Shown in pieces: positions 1 through 9,524 of a stretch of 64,000 nt of DNA. The notes below the pieces were generated by a model, which made no database searches, was not told the DNA's origin, and saw only the letters and a program-made list of their open reading frames with translations. The position numbers and the translations under genes were made by a program. Location: contig MUGD01000001.1 in the NCBI GenBank assembly GCA_002900555.1, positions 1 through 64,000 on the forward strand. The letters run 5' to 3'. The DNA comes from Thermoplasmata archaeon M9B2D (lineage in GTDB: Archaea > Thermoplasmatota > E2 > DHVEG-1). Each line of letters starts with the position of its first letter. The first letter of the stretch is position 1.

Positions 1-99
1 GTAGAAAACACCATTTAGAGTATGTCACTTACGAGAGGTACCATTATAGACAAATCTCGATGTTTTTATAAATGTGGACGAGAAATCTTGTTTTTTACC

Positions 100-1002
100 T
101 TAAACTCCTAAGAGAAGTTTAAACATCAGCCACGTGGCAAAGACCATGATAAAAATATGCTTCACCGAAGATGTATATCGACCGTCCTCGAAGACCCCGG
201 CAACCAGCGCAGATCCGAACGCCTGGACAAGACATGCAAGATAAAAAACGCTGGATATCTCCTCTTGTGACGCTATATTTCCTCCGCCCATCAGACCTTG
301 CACACTTTGTGATCCTTCGACACCGATCATCGCAGGGATAAAGCTGGTACACAGGATTAATACAATTGCCAAGAACACAAACATCCCTACATAGATAACA
401 ACGACATAGGACGCCATATTCGTTCTTCGTTCCGCCTCAAGCATTTTTATCTCTCGCGCATCCTTCGCTGCAACATCTAGAACATCCGCAACGTTCCCCC
501 CGCTGTTACTTGCTTCTATAATAAGGGTAATCGTTCTTCGTATCGATTTGGTGTTCACCCGCTGTGAAAAAGCTTGAAGTGCCTCTGTAACGCTTCCCCC
601 CCATGAGACCTGCTGGGAGATTTTTTTAATCTCAGGTGTAAGAATCCCATATTCTCCTTTTGATGCGAAGAGTATCGCTTTTGTAAAGGTCATTCCTGCT
701 CGGCGGGACTCAGCAAGATCACGAACGAAATCAGGGAAAATTGCATCAATCTTTGAAATTCTTCGGACATTCATTGCTTCGTACATGCCATAGACGCCAG
801 TTCCAGAAAGAATCGCGAACACAAAATAATCGATAAACCCACCAAATCCTGTTAAAACACCAACCAACGAAAGAATCCCAAGGAGGATGAATACAGTCAC
901 CAATACTATCGTTACTATGTAGACAATAAGCCGTGTCCGATTCATAGTAACAAGGAGATCTCTCAGATAATTTTTTTTATGGACTTCTTTCTTTTTTTCC
1001 AT
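100..1002 (-). CDS. TadC/FlaJ-like pilus membrane platform protein (second copy)
   Basis: About 300 residues. An N-terminal pair of membrane helices is followed by a cytoplasmic helical domain containing SRRAGMTFTKAIL and SNSGGNVADVLDVAAKDARE, typical of type II secretion F (GspF/TadC/FlaJ) proteins, then three more membrane segments. Such proteins form the inner-membrane platform on which the pilus ATPase works. The start is placed at the ATG at 1002, two bases after the stop of the upstream platform gene; the frame is open further upstream, but only through that gene. It is the last visible member of a leftward operon of two ATPases and two platforms. Family assignment is firm; the cargo (pilus or secreted protein) is unknown. 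Confidence 0.85.
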   Translation of the reverse strand: MEKKKEVHKKNYLRDLLVTMNRTRLIVYIVTIVLVTVFILLGILSLVGVLTGFGGFIDYFVFAILSGTGVYGMYEAMNVRRISKIDAIFPDFVRDLAESRRAGMTFTKAILFASKGEYGILTPEIKKISQQVSWGGSVTEALQAFSQRVNTKSIRRTITLIIEASNSGGNVADVLDVAAKDAREIKMLEAERRTNMASYVVVIYVGMFVFLAIVLILCTSFIPAMIGVEGSQSVQGLMGGGNIASQEEISSVFYLACLVQAFGSALVAGVFEDGRYTSSVKHIFIMVFATWLMFKLLLGV

Positions 1003-1004
1003 AC

Positions 1005-1880
1005 TTACGCCCCTTGACACATCCCGCGAATGACAAATGCAAATCCAAGATGGATGAGAGGTACAACCATCAAAATCAAGACATACAGGAACATAGCGTT
1101 CCAATCCCCCGTAATAATCATCATAAGGGGAATGACAATAAGAAGAAGCAGCACACCCGCGACAGCAGCAGTCACATAACTTTCCGCCATTATTCCAAGG
1201 GTCTCAAGGAATTGTTTCTGCTGATTTCGATTTTCCCATAAGTATTGGTCCACCTTATGCATAAAATAGGATTTTAAAGAACCACCGGAGTTGACGGTTA
1301 CCACCATCCCTTGAAGGAACTCTTTAAATCGTTGCGAAGGGGTTCGTGCAATATTCTTCTTAATAGCGCTTAGAATATCAAATCCTAGCAGGCTGACATC
1401 CCGATAGATCCAAGCAGATTCTTCCTTTACCTCTCCATATATATCTTGTTTTGAAAGGCTTTTAAAAATCTCGGTCGGGGTTACACCTGCTGAAGCCATC
1501 GCAGAGATAAAATTTATCGCGTAGACGAGGTTGACATCAATCTTTCTTTTGCGGGCTTTTGCTTTGCTTTTTGGTAAAGATAGCAATATCGCGTAGATGA
1601 TGATTCCGGTAAACCCAGGGATGAAAAGCAAGAAAAGAATCAATCCGATGTCTAGGATAACACCAGCTAGGGGAAGTAAGACAAAGATTACTATCACGAT
1701 GAGAATCAAAGACGTTAAGAAACCAAGTATCGTACTTAAAAGAACAAATGAGAGATAGGCACCCGCACGAATCTCCATATGTGCTGATTGTAGTGCTTCT
1801 TGTAAGTGACTGTTTGCCCTTCTTTCGCCTAATCGTCCAAACCATTTGTACCCTATCCGTTTATATTTCGTCAATGTCAT
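1005..1880 (-). CDS. TadB/TadC-like pilus membrane platform protein (first copy)
   Basis: 291 residues with paired hydrophobic segments near residues 40-105 and again at the C-terminus. Between them is a cytoplasmic F-domain with NFISAMASAGVTPTEIFKSL and VTVNSGGSLKSYFMHK, the counterparts of the motifs in the next gene. GGAGGG lies five bases before the ATG. Archaeal archaellum FlaJ proteins usually carry both F-domains in one chain of over 500 residues; here they are two separate half-size proteins, as in Tad-type and EppA-dependent pili. It sits 81 bp downstream of the second ATPase and 2 bp before the next platform gene, so the four genes are probably co-transcribed. Confidence 0.85.
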   Translation of the reverse strand: MTLTKYKRIGYKWFGRLGERRANSHLQEALQSAHMEIRAGAYLSFVLLSTILGFLTSLILIVIVIFVLLPLAGVILDIGLILFLLFIPGFTGIIIYAILLSLPKSKAKARKRKIDVNLVYAINFISAMASAGVTPTEIFKSLSKQDIYGEVKEESAWIYRDVSLLGFDILSAIKKNIARTPSQRFKEFLQGMVVTVNSGGSLKSYFMHKVDQYLWENRNQQKQFLETLGIMAESYVTAAVAGVLLLLIVIPLMMIITGDWNAMFLYVLILMVVPLIHLGFAFVIRGMCQGA

Positions 1881-1961
1881 CGGTATCCCTCCGAATTCAT
1901 CCTATTTTTTATTTTTTTAAATCGAATCATTCGATGGCCACCTTGGCTGATAGTCATCATT

Positions 1962-3644
1962 TTATTCAACTACCGCATTTTTTTCAACATATTCGGGTTG
2001 TTTTTGATTAATTTCGTTGTTTTTTCGTACTTTCTCTATGATTTCCTGTGGTGTATCGGTATACGATGTGATGATGCGAGCGACATCTTTAAACGCACGG
2101 ATGTTATTGTCTTTCATCCATTCGAGAATTTCCACCCGTTGTCTAAGTTCGTCTAGCATCTCTTCCTTCATCAACCCATGTTGATTTCGAATACGTTCCA
2201 TCACATAGCTTTTCCCGGAGAATGAGAACTGATCTGTCACCGGGTCCCATCGGAAGACTTCATTTGTCAAGATCTCTTTTGTCATTGGATCGATATCGAC
2301 GATTTCGACAATCTGCTTGCATCGACGCACTCTTTTATCACCTAACTCTGCTTGTATTTGGATGGTAACAATATCTAATGACTGGAGCATCACTCGTGGA
2401 ATCTCAATTGGTTTACCCTCCAACCGATGAATAAGCGACTGAGCAGAATCCGCATGAAACGTTGAATACGTCGTATGCCCTGTTGCCATGGCCTGGAACA
2501 GTACATAGGCTTCTTTCCCACGTATTTCACCAACAAGGATATATTCCGGCCGCTGTCTCAGCGCAGCCTTCATCAAATCATATAGGTCAATTTCACCAGC
2601 AAGTTTATCATTAATCAACTCACCAAACCCTGAGCGAACCACACCAGGGATCCAGTTCGGATGCGGCAGGTTAATTTCCCGTGTTTCTTCAATAGAGACA
2701 ATCTTCGATTCTCTTGGGATAAACAGGGAAATGGCATTAAGAGTGGATGTTTTTCCTGAAGCAGTCCCGCCAGCAATAAGGGCACTAATACCGTTTTCTA
2801 CAGCGAGCCACAGGTAGGCGACCATCTCGGCAGACATGGTTTTATAGGAAATAAGATCGGTTGCAGTGATTGGATCAGCCTTAAATCGTCGGATAGTGAA
2901 TGTCGAGCCTTTTGCCGTCACCTGTTTGCTTAAGGTCATCTGAATACGGGAGCCATCAGGCATCGTTGAATCAAGCATTGGTTCCGCTATCGAGATGTGC
3001 TTTCCACATTTCTGTGCAAGGCGTACTACAAACTCAGACAACGTTGTCTCATCGGAAAACTGGATATTGCTTTTTAAAGAGCCGTATTTGCGATGATACA
3101 GGAAGAGTGGTAAGCCAGACCCATCACAAGAAATATCCTCAATGTTGGGATCGCGCATTAAAGGATCTATCTTACCGTACCATACAAAATCCCTTTTTAT
3201 GTAGTAAAGAATTTTGTTCTTTAAAATATCATTAACAGTCATCTTATAGTCATTAATGATATTTGTAATTCGTTCTAATAGAAACGCTTCAACCTTATAA
3301 CTATCAATTTCATCTAAACGGATATCGATTGAATTAATCAGCGTCTCCTGAATAAAATTCAAAACGTCTCTTTCTTTTTCATTTAGCTGTGGCTCGATTA
3401 CTTTATAATACTTGTCAAGGGATGCTGCATCCTTCAAAATTATAATAAAGACAAATGGTTCAAGAACAGGATAGCGTTCGAGCTCAACAATGTTTTTTTC
3501 ATCAATGGTTACATCTCTTGCAGAGAAAACGACGATTCCTTTTTTTCCGCATACTGAACAGCGTATCGTGACCTTCTGACCTTGTTCACCCTCACAGGAG
3601 ATTTTTGAATGACATTGAGGGCAGACAGCGATTTTTTTTATCAT
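1962..3644 (-). CDS. TadA/VirB11-family pilus ATPase with N-terminal zinc ribbon
   Basis: 560 residues. The C-terminal half is a secretion ATPase: Walker A GGTASGKTST, a conserved VSIEETREINL segment (Asp box region), VGEIRGKEAY (Walker B region) and GHTTYSTFHAD (His box). The first 35 residues hold CPQC and CSVC pairs, a likely zinc ribbon absent from the paralogue. The gene starts 1 base after the paralogous ATPase ends, so the two are translationally close. It probably powers assembly or retraction through the two platform proteins downstream. Part of it is nucleotide-identical to its neighbour (see findings). The role of the zinc ribbon is unknown. Confidence 0.88.
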   Translation of the reverse strand: MIKKIAVCPQCHSKISCEGEQGQKVTIRCSVCGKKGIVVFSARDVTIDEKNIVELERYPVLEPFVFIIILKDAASLDKYYKVIEPQLNEKERDVLNFIQETLINSIDIRLDEIDSYKVEAFLLERITNIINDYKMTVNDILKNKILYYIKRDFVWYGKIDPLMRDPNIEDISCDGSGLPLFLYHRKYGSLKSNIQFSDETTLSEFVVRLAQKCGKHISIAEPMLDSTMPDGSRIQMTLSKQVTAKGSTFTIRRFKADPITATDLISYKTMSAEMVAYLWLAVENGISALIAGGTASGKTSTLNAISLFIPRESKIVSIEETREINLPHPNWIPGVVRSGFGELINDKLAGEIDLYDLMKAALRQRPEYILVGEIRGKEAYVLFQAMATGHTTYSTFHADSAQSLIHRLEGKPIEIPRVMLQSLDIVTIQIQAELGDKRVRRCKQIVEIVDIDPMTKEILTNEVFRWDPVTDQFSFSGKSYVMERIRNQHGLMKEEMLDELRQRVEILEWMKDNNIRAFKDVARIITSYTDTPQEIIEKVRKNNEINQKQPEYVEKNAVVE

Positions 3645-3646
3645 TA

Positions 3647-6019
3647 TTAATCTCTTATAGTTTTCATTACTTCTTCAGGGTTGTCCACATATTTGGCAAT
3701 AATCGTCGCGACTTTCTTAAACTCCCGGATATTATTTCTATTCATCCAATCAAGCAATATCGTACGATTTTTAATTTCACTAATCATTCCTTCCCGAGTG
3801 ATGTCTTTTTCCCCTCGTATGCGCTCAAGGACATAGCTTTTTCCTGAATAAACGAATTTATCCTCAATAGGATCCCATCGGAATACTTCGTTGGTTAGTA
3901 TCTCTTTGGTGGTTGGGTCGATATCGATGATTTCGATGATTTGCTTGCATCGACGTGCTCTTTTATTCTTCACCCGGGAAATAACTTGTATAATAACAAT
4001 ATCAAGGGTCTGTAACATGATACGGGGGATTTCAATGGGTTTGCCTTCCAACCGATGAATCAGAGACTGCGCAGAATCCGCATGGACTGTCGAGTAGGTC
4101 GTATGTCCTGTTGCCATGGCCTGGAACAGTACATAGGCTTCTTTCCCACGTATTTCACCAACAAGGATATATTCCGGCCGCTGTCTCAGCGCAGCCTTCA
4201 TCAAATCATATAAGTCAATTTCACCAATGACCTTATTACCCACGACTTCTCCAAACCCAGAGCGGACTACACCGGGGATCCAGTTCGGATGCGGCAGGTT
4301 AATTTCTCGAGTTTCTTCAATAGAGACAATCTTCGATTCTCGTGGAATGAATAAACAAAGCGCGTTTAAGGTAGAAGTTTTGCCTGCGGCAGTCCCACCA
4401 GCTATAAGGGCGTTAATTCCGTTTTCCACGGCAAGCCACATATATGCGACCATTTCAGATGACATGGTGTGAAATTCAATCAGATCTGGTGGAGAAAAAG
4501 GATCTTCACTGAATTTTCTAATTGTGAAAGTCGATCCTTTTGTGGTAACTTCAGTGCTTAGCGTCATCTGGATACGAGACCCGTCTGGCATCGTCGCATC
4601 TAGCATCGGTTCTGAAATTGAGATGTGTTTTCCACATTTCTGCGCAAGTTTCACGACAAACGCAGTAAGTTCGTCCTCCTCGATGAACTGGACATTGCTC
4701 TTCAAAGACCCATAAAGACGGTGATATAAAAAGATAAAAACACCAGAACCATCGCAGGAGATATCCTCGATATTGGGGTCTTTCATTATTACCTCAAGTT
4801 TTCCCAGACCAATCGATTCTTTCTCAAGGTAGTAGAGTAATTTCTCCTTCGTAAGAGAATCAACATACAGCATATATTCTTCAAGGATTAAATCCACTTT
4901 TTCTCGGAGGTATTGGCTTTCCCCTTTTAATTCAAAATCTGATGTTTTAAAGTCGTAACCATTCAACGTCTCCTGTATATACCTAAGGAGATATTCCTCA
5001 TCTTTTGTCAGTTGCATTTCAATAAGTACGTATCGTTTATCCAATGACTCGGTTTCACGGATTATTTCTACGTAGGCAAAGGGTTCATAAATAGGATAAA
5101 AATCGATTACTTCAATATCCTTTTCTGAATAACCCATGTGTTCTAAGGTATAGGCTTTTAGTTGGTTTGCCTCAGTAAAGTATTTGATTTTTTTGCTAGT
5201 TACAATGTCATCGATTTTACCCTCATCCCCGCTTTTTATCTGCTCAGGTGTCATTACTTCCTGTTTCAACATTACTTGACCTTGTGAAGTTGTTGTTTCA
5301 ACAGGTGAATTATCTCGATTATCGGTAAAAGTCTTTGATTGGGTTTTTAGAATTTTTTGTTCGTTTTTATTGTCTTGTGATTGTTGAGGAGTGTCATCTT
5401 CAGGTTGTATTGCACATTCATTGTCTTCATGGTCTGTTTCCGGTGATTGTAAGGAATTTTCCGCTTTTGTACTGGCTTTTATCTGATCATCAAGCCACTC
5501 TGCTTCTTCTTGCTTAATTTGTGCGATTGATTCCTCAAAAACAGGCAAAGAATCTTCTGTACTTTGCGTTGTTTTAATTGAATTTGGTTTTTTCGGAGTA
5601 ATTTCGATTTTTTGTTTCCGTAATTGAACACGCGTCTTTAAATCAATCATTGTCGATGGTGCACCTTTTTTACTTTCAACGGTCTGTCTAATGTTTTTTT
5701 TATGGAGAGAGGACTGAAGATGCGGTTTTTTAGTAGGAGGAGTTTTAGGGATAAATAGATGATACTTATCTTTTGAGTGCGACTTATCAGAGGGTTTTTT
5801 TACAGAATTTGTTTTTTTAGTACCAGCGATATAAAAGAGGGAGGGTTGTTTTTTTTCATCAAAGGGCGCATAATCAAGGAGTTTTCCCTGCGTTCTCTTT
5901 CTTGCTAACATCTCTGAATGAGCTAGTAAAATATCATCGATTTTTTTTTCGATATCTTTATGCTTATCTGTTTGTGAAGTCTGGAGGGGAACCTGTTTAT
6001 GATTCTTTTCTTTTTTCAT
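3647..6019 (-). CDS. TadA/VirB11-family pilus ATPase with long disordered N-terminus
   Basis: 790 residues. Residues 1-270 are Lys/Gln/Ser/Thr-rich and low-complexity, likely disordered. The remainder matches the downstream ATPase closely: Walker A GGTAAGKTST, VSIEETREINL, VGEIRGKEAY and GHTTYSTVHAD. GGAGGGG precedes the ATG by four bases, and a minus-strand TATA-like AATATATAATTA lies near 6090-6105, so this is probably the first gene of the operon. Two ATPases beside two platforms suggest a hetero-oligomeric motor or separate extension and retraction motors; that is inference. The family call is firm. Confidence 0.88.
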   Translation of the reverse strand: MKKEKNHKQVPLQTSQTDKHKDIEKKIDDILLAHSEMLARKRTQGKLLDYAPFDEKKQPSLFYIAGTKKTNSVKKPSDKSHSKDKYHLFIPKTPPTKKPHLQSSLHKKNIRQTVESKKGAPSTMIDLKTRVQLRKQKIEITPKKPNSIKTTQSTEDSLPVFEESIAQIKQEEAEWLDDQIKASTKAENSLQSPETDHEDNECAIQPEDDTPQQSQDNKNEQKILKTQSKTFTDNRDNSPVETTTSQGQVMLKQEVMTPEQIKSGDEGKIDDIVTSKKIKYFTEANQLKAYTLEHMGYSEKDIEVIDFYPIYEPFAYVEIIRETESLDKRYVLIEMQLTKDEEYLLRYIQETLNGYDFKTSDFELKGESQYLREKVDLILEEYMLYVDSLTKEKLLYYLEKESIGLGKLEVIMKDPNIEDISCDGSGVFIFLYHRLYGSLKSNVQFIEEDELTAFVVKLAQKCGKHISISEPMLDATMPDGSRIQMTLSTEVTTKGSTFTIRKFSEDPFSPPDLIEFHTMSSEMVAYMWLAVENGINALIAGGTAAGKTSTLNALCLFIPRESKIVSIEETREINLPHPNWIPGVVRSGFGEVVGNKVIGEIDLYDLMKAALRQRPEYILVGEIRGKEAYVLFQAMATGHTTYSTVHADSAQSLIHRLEGKPIEIPRIMLQTLDIVIIQVISRVKNKRARRCKQIIEIIDIDPTTKEILTNEVFRWDPIEDKFVYSGKSYVLERIRGEKDITREGMISEIKNRTILLDWMNRNNIREFKKVATIIAKYVDNPEEVMKTIRD

Positions 6020-6218
6020 GATTCCCCTCCATTATAGCTCTCCTACCGATCCCATGCATCCCATCTTCCTATATTTCTGAATACTAATGTATTATGATTA
6101 ATTATATATTCTCAAGTCTTTTTTTGTGCATCACATCCAGCGATTTTTGATATCAATTGTTTGTATTTATAGCTTTCTTTAAATTTCTGAACCAAAGTCG
6201 GTGAAATTAGGCACAGAT

Positions 6219-6431
6219 TTATTCTCTTGGTTTTCTGTACCAGAGAATTGCCAGGATCACACCAAGGCCAAAGGGAACAATCAGGATATAATAGATGATA
6301 TCTATCATGAGAATATACTTTATGAAATCATGACCAGAGAGATATAGAACAATTAGTCCAACGAGAATTACAGGAAAAAGTATACCAATAATTAATGGGA
6401 TGGCCTCTCGATTTATATCCCTCACACTCAT
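6219..6431 (-). CDS. small two-span membrane protein
   Basis: About 70 residues from the ATG at 6431 (MSVRDINREA...); a GTG at 6476 would add 15 residues. Two hydrophobic stretches are linked by a short polar turn (SGHDF), and the protein ends in a basic tail (WYRKPRE). No family is recognised. It lies alone between the pilus operon and the divergent cpgS-family gene. No clear ribosome binding site marks either start, so the exact N-terminus is uncertain. Confidence 0.5.
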   Translation of the reverse strand: MSVRDINREAIPLIIGILFPVILVGLIVLYLSGHDFIKYILMIDIIYYILIVPFGLGVILAILWYRKPRE

Positions 6432-6507
6432 TACAAGAAACTTTTTACAGTATTTGTAGTTAATGGAAAAAACCACTTGTTTTTTTTAGATTTATTTGAG
6501 AATAACC

Positions 6508-6515
6508 TATATAAA
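6508..6515 (+). promoter_or_regulatory. TATA box for the cpgS-family gene
   Basis: TATATAAA with a purine-rich stretch just upstream, 42 bases before the GTG start at 6550. This predicts transcription from about 6535 and a leader of roughly 15 bases. The call is based on archaeal TATA-box spacing; no transcript data are available. Confidence 0.6.
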
Positions 6516-6549
6516 CCGTTACCAGATTCTTGGCTAAGACGGGATTTCT

Positions 6550-7887
6550 GTGGCTAAAAAGAATAGTGTTATTATCATGGGTGCAGCAGGCAGAGATTTT
6601 CATAATTTTAACGTGTACTTCCGAAATAATCCAGCGTATAAAGTAGTAGCGTTTACTGCAACACAGATTCCTGATATCACTGGCAGAAAATATCCAGCAT
6701 CACTCGCAGGAAAATACTACCCGCAGGGCATCCCGATTTACCCAGAAGAACAAATCACTGATTTGATTAAAAAATTTGATGTGGATAGTGTCGTCTTCTC
6801 CTACAGCGACATCCCTTATGCATATGTCATGGGAAAATCAGCGGTTGTAAATGCTGCTGGAGCTGATTTTATATTATTGGGTCCAAAAAACACAATGATC
6901 GTCTCAAAAAAACCGGTCATCGCTATTTGTGCGGTGAGAACTGGTTGTGGTAAATCACAGGTCTCAAGGAAAATCTTTGAAATTTTACGAAAAAAAGGAT
7001 TAAAGGTTGCATCTATCCGGCACCCTATGCCGTATGATAAAAACCTTACCATGCAGGTCTGTCAGCGTTTTGCGAGTTATGCTGACCTTGATAACTATAA
7101 CTGCACGATAGAAGAACGGGAAGAATACGAACCATACATCGATATGAACGGAATTATCTATGCTGGCGTCGATTATGAGAAAATCCTTCGAACTGCAGAA
7201 AAGGAAGCAGATGTCATAATCTGGGATGGCGGCAACAATGATTTTTCGTTCATAAAGCCAGACCTGCTCATTACCATTGCCGATCCCCATCGAGCGGGTG
7301 ACGAATTAACCTATTATCCAGGCGAGATGAACGTTCGAAGTGCAAATATAATCATTATCAACAAAGTCAACACCGCTCGTAAAGAAGATATCGAAACTGT
7401 CCGAAAAAATGTCAGAGCCATCAATCCAACCGCACAGATTATTGATGGTGTTTCAGTGATTCAGACAGATGATAAAAAGATGATTAAAGGAAAACGGGTT
7501 CTTGTCATCGAGGATGGACCGACCGTTACTCATGGAGGGATGCGATATGGAGCGGGCACTGTTGCAGCACAGGAATATGGTGCAAAAACCCTGGTGGATC
7601 CTCGACCTTTTGCGGTTGGTTCAATCATCGACACATTTAATAAATACCCACATCTGACCAATGTTCTCCCTGCAATGGGATATGGAAAAAAACAAATCCA
7701 AGAACTAGAACGGACAATCAATAACACGGATTGCGATGTTGTCATCAGTGGAACACCCATCGATTTGACAAGAATTTTAAAAACGACAAAACCTCTTGTA
7801 CGAATTCGATATGGTGTAGGGGATACAACCGCTGAAGAACTGAAATCAATCGTGAATAAATTTCTCAGAAAGAAGAAATTATTTTAA
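6550..7887 (+). CDS. cyclic 2,3-diphosphoglycerate synthetase-family GTPase-like protein
   Basis: 445 residues. The N-terminus is a Rossmann-like nucleotide-binding segment (VIIMGAAGRDFHNFNVYF), followed near residue 125 by a P-loop, CAVRTGCGKSQVSRKI, and later VIWDGGNNDFSF and IIIINKVNTA. This matches the archaeal COG2403 family, which includes cyclic 2,3-diphosphoglycerate synthetase, an enzyme making a thermoprotective solute in methanogens. Whether this member makes that compound is not certain, because the family is wider. GTG start at 6550, downstream of a TATA box. Its 3' end overlaps the convergent rfcS gene by nine bases. Confidence 0.75.
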   Translation: MAKKNSVIIMGAAGRDFHNFNVYFRNNPAYKVVAFTATQIPDITGRKYPASLAGKYYPQGIPIYPEEQITDLIKKFDVDSVVFSYSDIPYAYVMGKSAVVNAAGADFILLGPKNTMIVSKKPVIAICAVRTGCGKSQVSRKIFEILRKKGLKVASIRHPMPYDKNLTMQVCQRFASYADLDNYNCTIEEREEYEPYIDMNGIIYAGVDYEKILRTAEKEADVIIWDGGNNDFSFIKPDLLITIADPHRAGDELTYYPGEMNVRSANIIIINKVNTARKEDIETVRKNVRAINPTAQIIDGVSVIQTDDKKMIKGKRVLVIEDGPTVTHGGMRYGAGTVAAQEYGAKTLVDPRPFAVGSIIDTFNKYPHLTNVLPAMGYGKKQIQELERTINNTDCDVVISGTPIDLTRILKTTKPLVRIRYGVGDTTAEELKSIVNKFLRKKKLF

Positions 7888-8838
7888 TTGTTTTCCGAAG
7901 AGAACGAACTGGGCTAACAATGATTCAAGCTGGATATGGTCATTACTGCCTTCGACAAGTCGAAACTCAATTTCTCCCGTCTTTTCCATCAGTTGGACTT
8001 TATGGTTATCAGGGATTGTTAAATCAAAAATGCTTCGATGAATTTGTTTTATGATTTCTTCACCGCTTAATCCATACGTGATGAGCAGGTCGTACAGTTG
8101 ATTTCTGGCAGCTGTGAAATTCCCACCAAGAGCGGTGTTTATAAGCATTTTAATGTCCTCTGGTCGGGCGGTTGCAGAAGTCTCATAGAGAAGATCAGCT
8201 GTTATTTTTTTATCCATAGACGCTCCGACTTGAAGAACGTTGATTGCCCTCCGCATGTCGCCACGTGCGATAAAGATCAATGCTTCGAGACCATCTGGGG
8301 TGATTTCAAGATGCTCTTTTGTCGCGATTTTCCTGATGTATTTTTTTATGTCATCTGCAGTAAGTGGTTTAAATCGAAAGACCGCGCATCGGGATTGAAT
8401 CGGTTCTATTACCTTTGAGGAATAATTCACAGAGAGTATAAAACGACAGATATGAGTGTACCGCTCAATGGTCCGTCGGAGTGCGGCTTGCGCTTCTTGA
8501 GTCAAGGAGTCTGCTTCATCAAGGAAAATAATTTTAAAGGCTGCGCCGATAGGTGCAGTGCGTGCGAAGTCCTTGATTTTTCCTCGAATAATACCAATAC
8601 CTCGTTCATCGCTTGCATTAAGCTCATGGAAGTTTTGTGACCAGTGCCGTTCCCCAAACACCTCATGAGCAAGTGCCAATGCCGCGGTTGTTTTCCCAGT
8701 GCCAGGTGGACCAGCGAATATGAGGTGTGGGACATTCTTTGTCGTCGCATAGGCATTTAGGCGTTCAATGATACTATCCTGACCGACGAGATCTGATAGT
8801 GTTTTTGGTCGGTATTTCTCAATCCAAATCTCTTGCAT
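7879..8838 (-). CDS. rfcS: replication factor C small subunit (clamp loader)
   Basis: 319 residues, the usual length for archaeal RfcS. It begins IWIEKYRPKTLSDLVGQ, then Walker A GPPGTGKTT, Walker B IIFLDEAD, the sensor/arginine-finger segment IQSRCAVFRF, and the C-terminal helical collar. It loads the PCNA clamp (encoded at 12.8-13.5 kb) onto primed DNA as a complex with the large subunit, which is not in this window. ATG start. Its tail overlaps the convergent cpgS-family gene by nine bases. Confidence 0.97.
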   Translation of the reverse strand: MQEIWIEKYRPKTLSDLVGQDSIIERLNAYATTKNVPHLIFAGPPGTGKTTAALALAHEVFGERHWSQNFHELNASDERGIGIIRGKIKDFARTAPIGAAFKIIFLDEADSLTQEAQAALRRTIERYTHICRFILSVNYSSKVIEPIQSRCAVFRFKPLTADDIKKYIRKIATKEHLEITPDGLEALIFIARGDMRRAINVLQVGASMDKKITADLLYETSATARPEDIKMLINTALGGNFTAARNQLYDLLITYGLSGEEIIKQIHRSIFDLTIPDNHKVQLMEKTGEIEFRLVEGSNDHIQLESLLAQFVLFGKQLK

Positions 8839-8936
8839 CAGGTCTGTATAATGGATATCCCTTCTTAATGTTTTTTTTCACCTTATTGTATCCTGGGCAT
8901 GGTTTTTTGTCTTTTTTGACATTTTTCCAGATTTCC

Positions 8937-8946
8937 TTTATATAGG
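8937..8946 (+). promoter_or_regulatory. TATA box upstream of the signal-peptidase-like gene
   Basis: TTTATATAGG about 75 bases before the ATG at 9019. Expected transcription start is near 8970, giving a leader of about 50 bases. Assigned from sequence and spacing only. Confidence 0.45.
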
Positions 8947-9018
8947 GTTATTGACAGACAGTAGCACGAAATAATAAAAAACAGATGAGATGATAACCTG
9001 AAAAGCAAATTAATCCAA

Positions 9019-9486
9019 ATGATCAGAAAGTTTTCTGTGTTTTTCATCATTGTAAATCTACCATTTCTAACAGTTACCTATCTTTTCGGTGTTGAGACGT
9101 TTATCGATTCTTTCAAATATCCAAATTCATTTCAATTCATAAAAACCGACAACATCCCTCATCTTGATATGAATGCAGGGTTTATTCTATACGAAAAAGC
9201 AAATCATGAGGGGTATATGATACAAGAGAGAGATATTATCTTGTATCATACCGCCCAAGATATACTACAACAAAGCATGGTGTATAGAATCGTATCTGAG
9301 AATGGAGTAAACAGATACTTTGTCATCGCTAGCGATAATGACGATCTTAACACGATTGTCAATGAGCATCAAATAATAGGAAAAATCAAAGGAAGATTCG
9401 ATGATACAATTTGGACCATATTTTGTATGTACATCTGGGATCTTTCAGTTGACAATCTAAACGCGATATCATTTTTTTCCACCTAA
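9019..9486 (+). CDS. signal peptidase I-like membrane protein lacking catalytic residues
   Basis: 155 residues: an N-terminal membrane anchor (residues 5-24) then a short beta-rich region. MIQERDIILYHT, SMVYRIVSENG, YFVIASDNDD and HQIIGKIKGRF line up in order with the GD-I-V-Y, V-H-R-V, G-D-N-x-x-D and V-G-K boxes of archaeal Sec11-type signal peptidases. The nucleophile box (normally SM with a following P) reads HLDMNA, and the HR of the next box is YR, so the usual Ser and His are missing. It is probably a non-catalytic member. The assignment rests on motif order and is moderate. Confidence 0.5.
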   Translation: MIRKFSVFFIIVNLPFLTVTYLFGVETFIDSFKYPNSFQFIKTDNIPHLDMNAGFILYEKANHEGYMIQERDIILYHTAQDILQQSMVYRIVSENGVNRYFVIASDNDDLNTIVNEHQIIGKIKGRFDDTIWTIFCMYIWDLSVDNLNAISFFST

Positions 9487-9524
9487 AGAAATCTGGATGA
9501 TAAGTTTCTTTAATAGCTGACCGT

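Noticed and set aside
1003..1104. N-terminal extension of the first platform protein
   Set aside because: It overlaps the end of the upstream platform gene; the ATG at 1002 gives the expected N-terminus.
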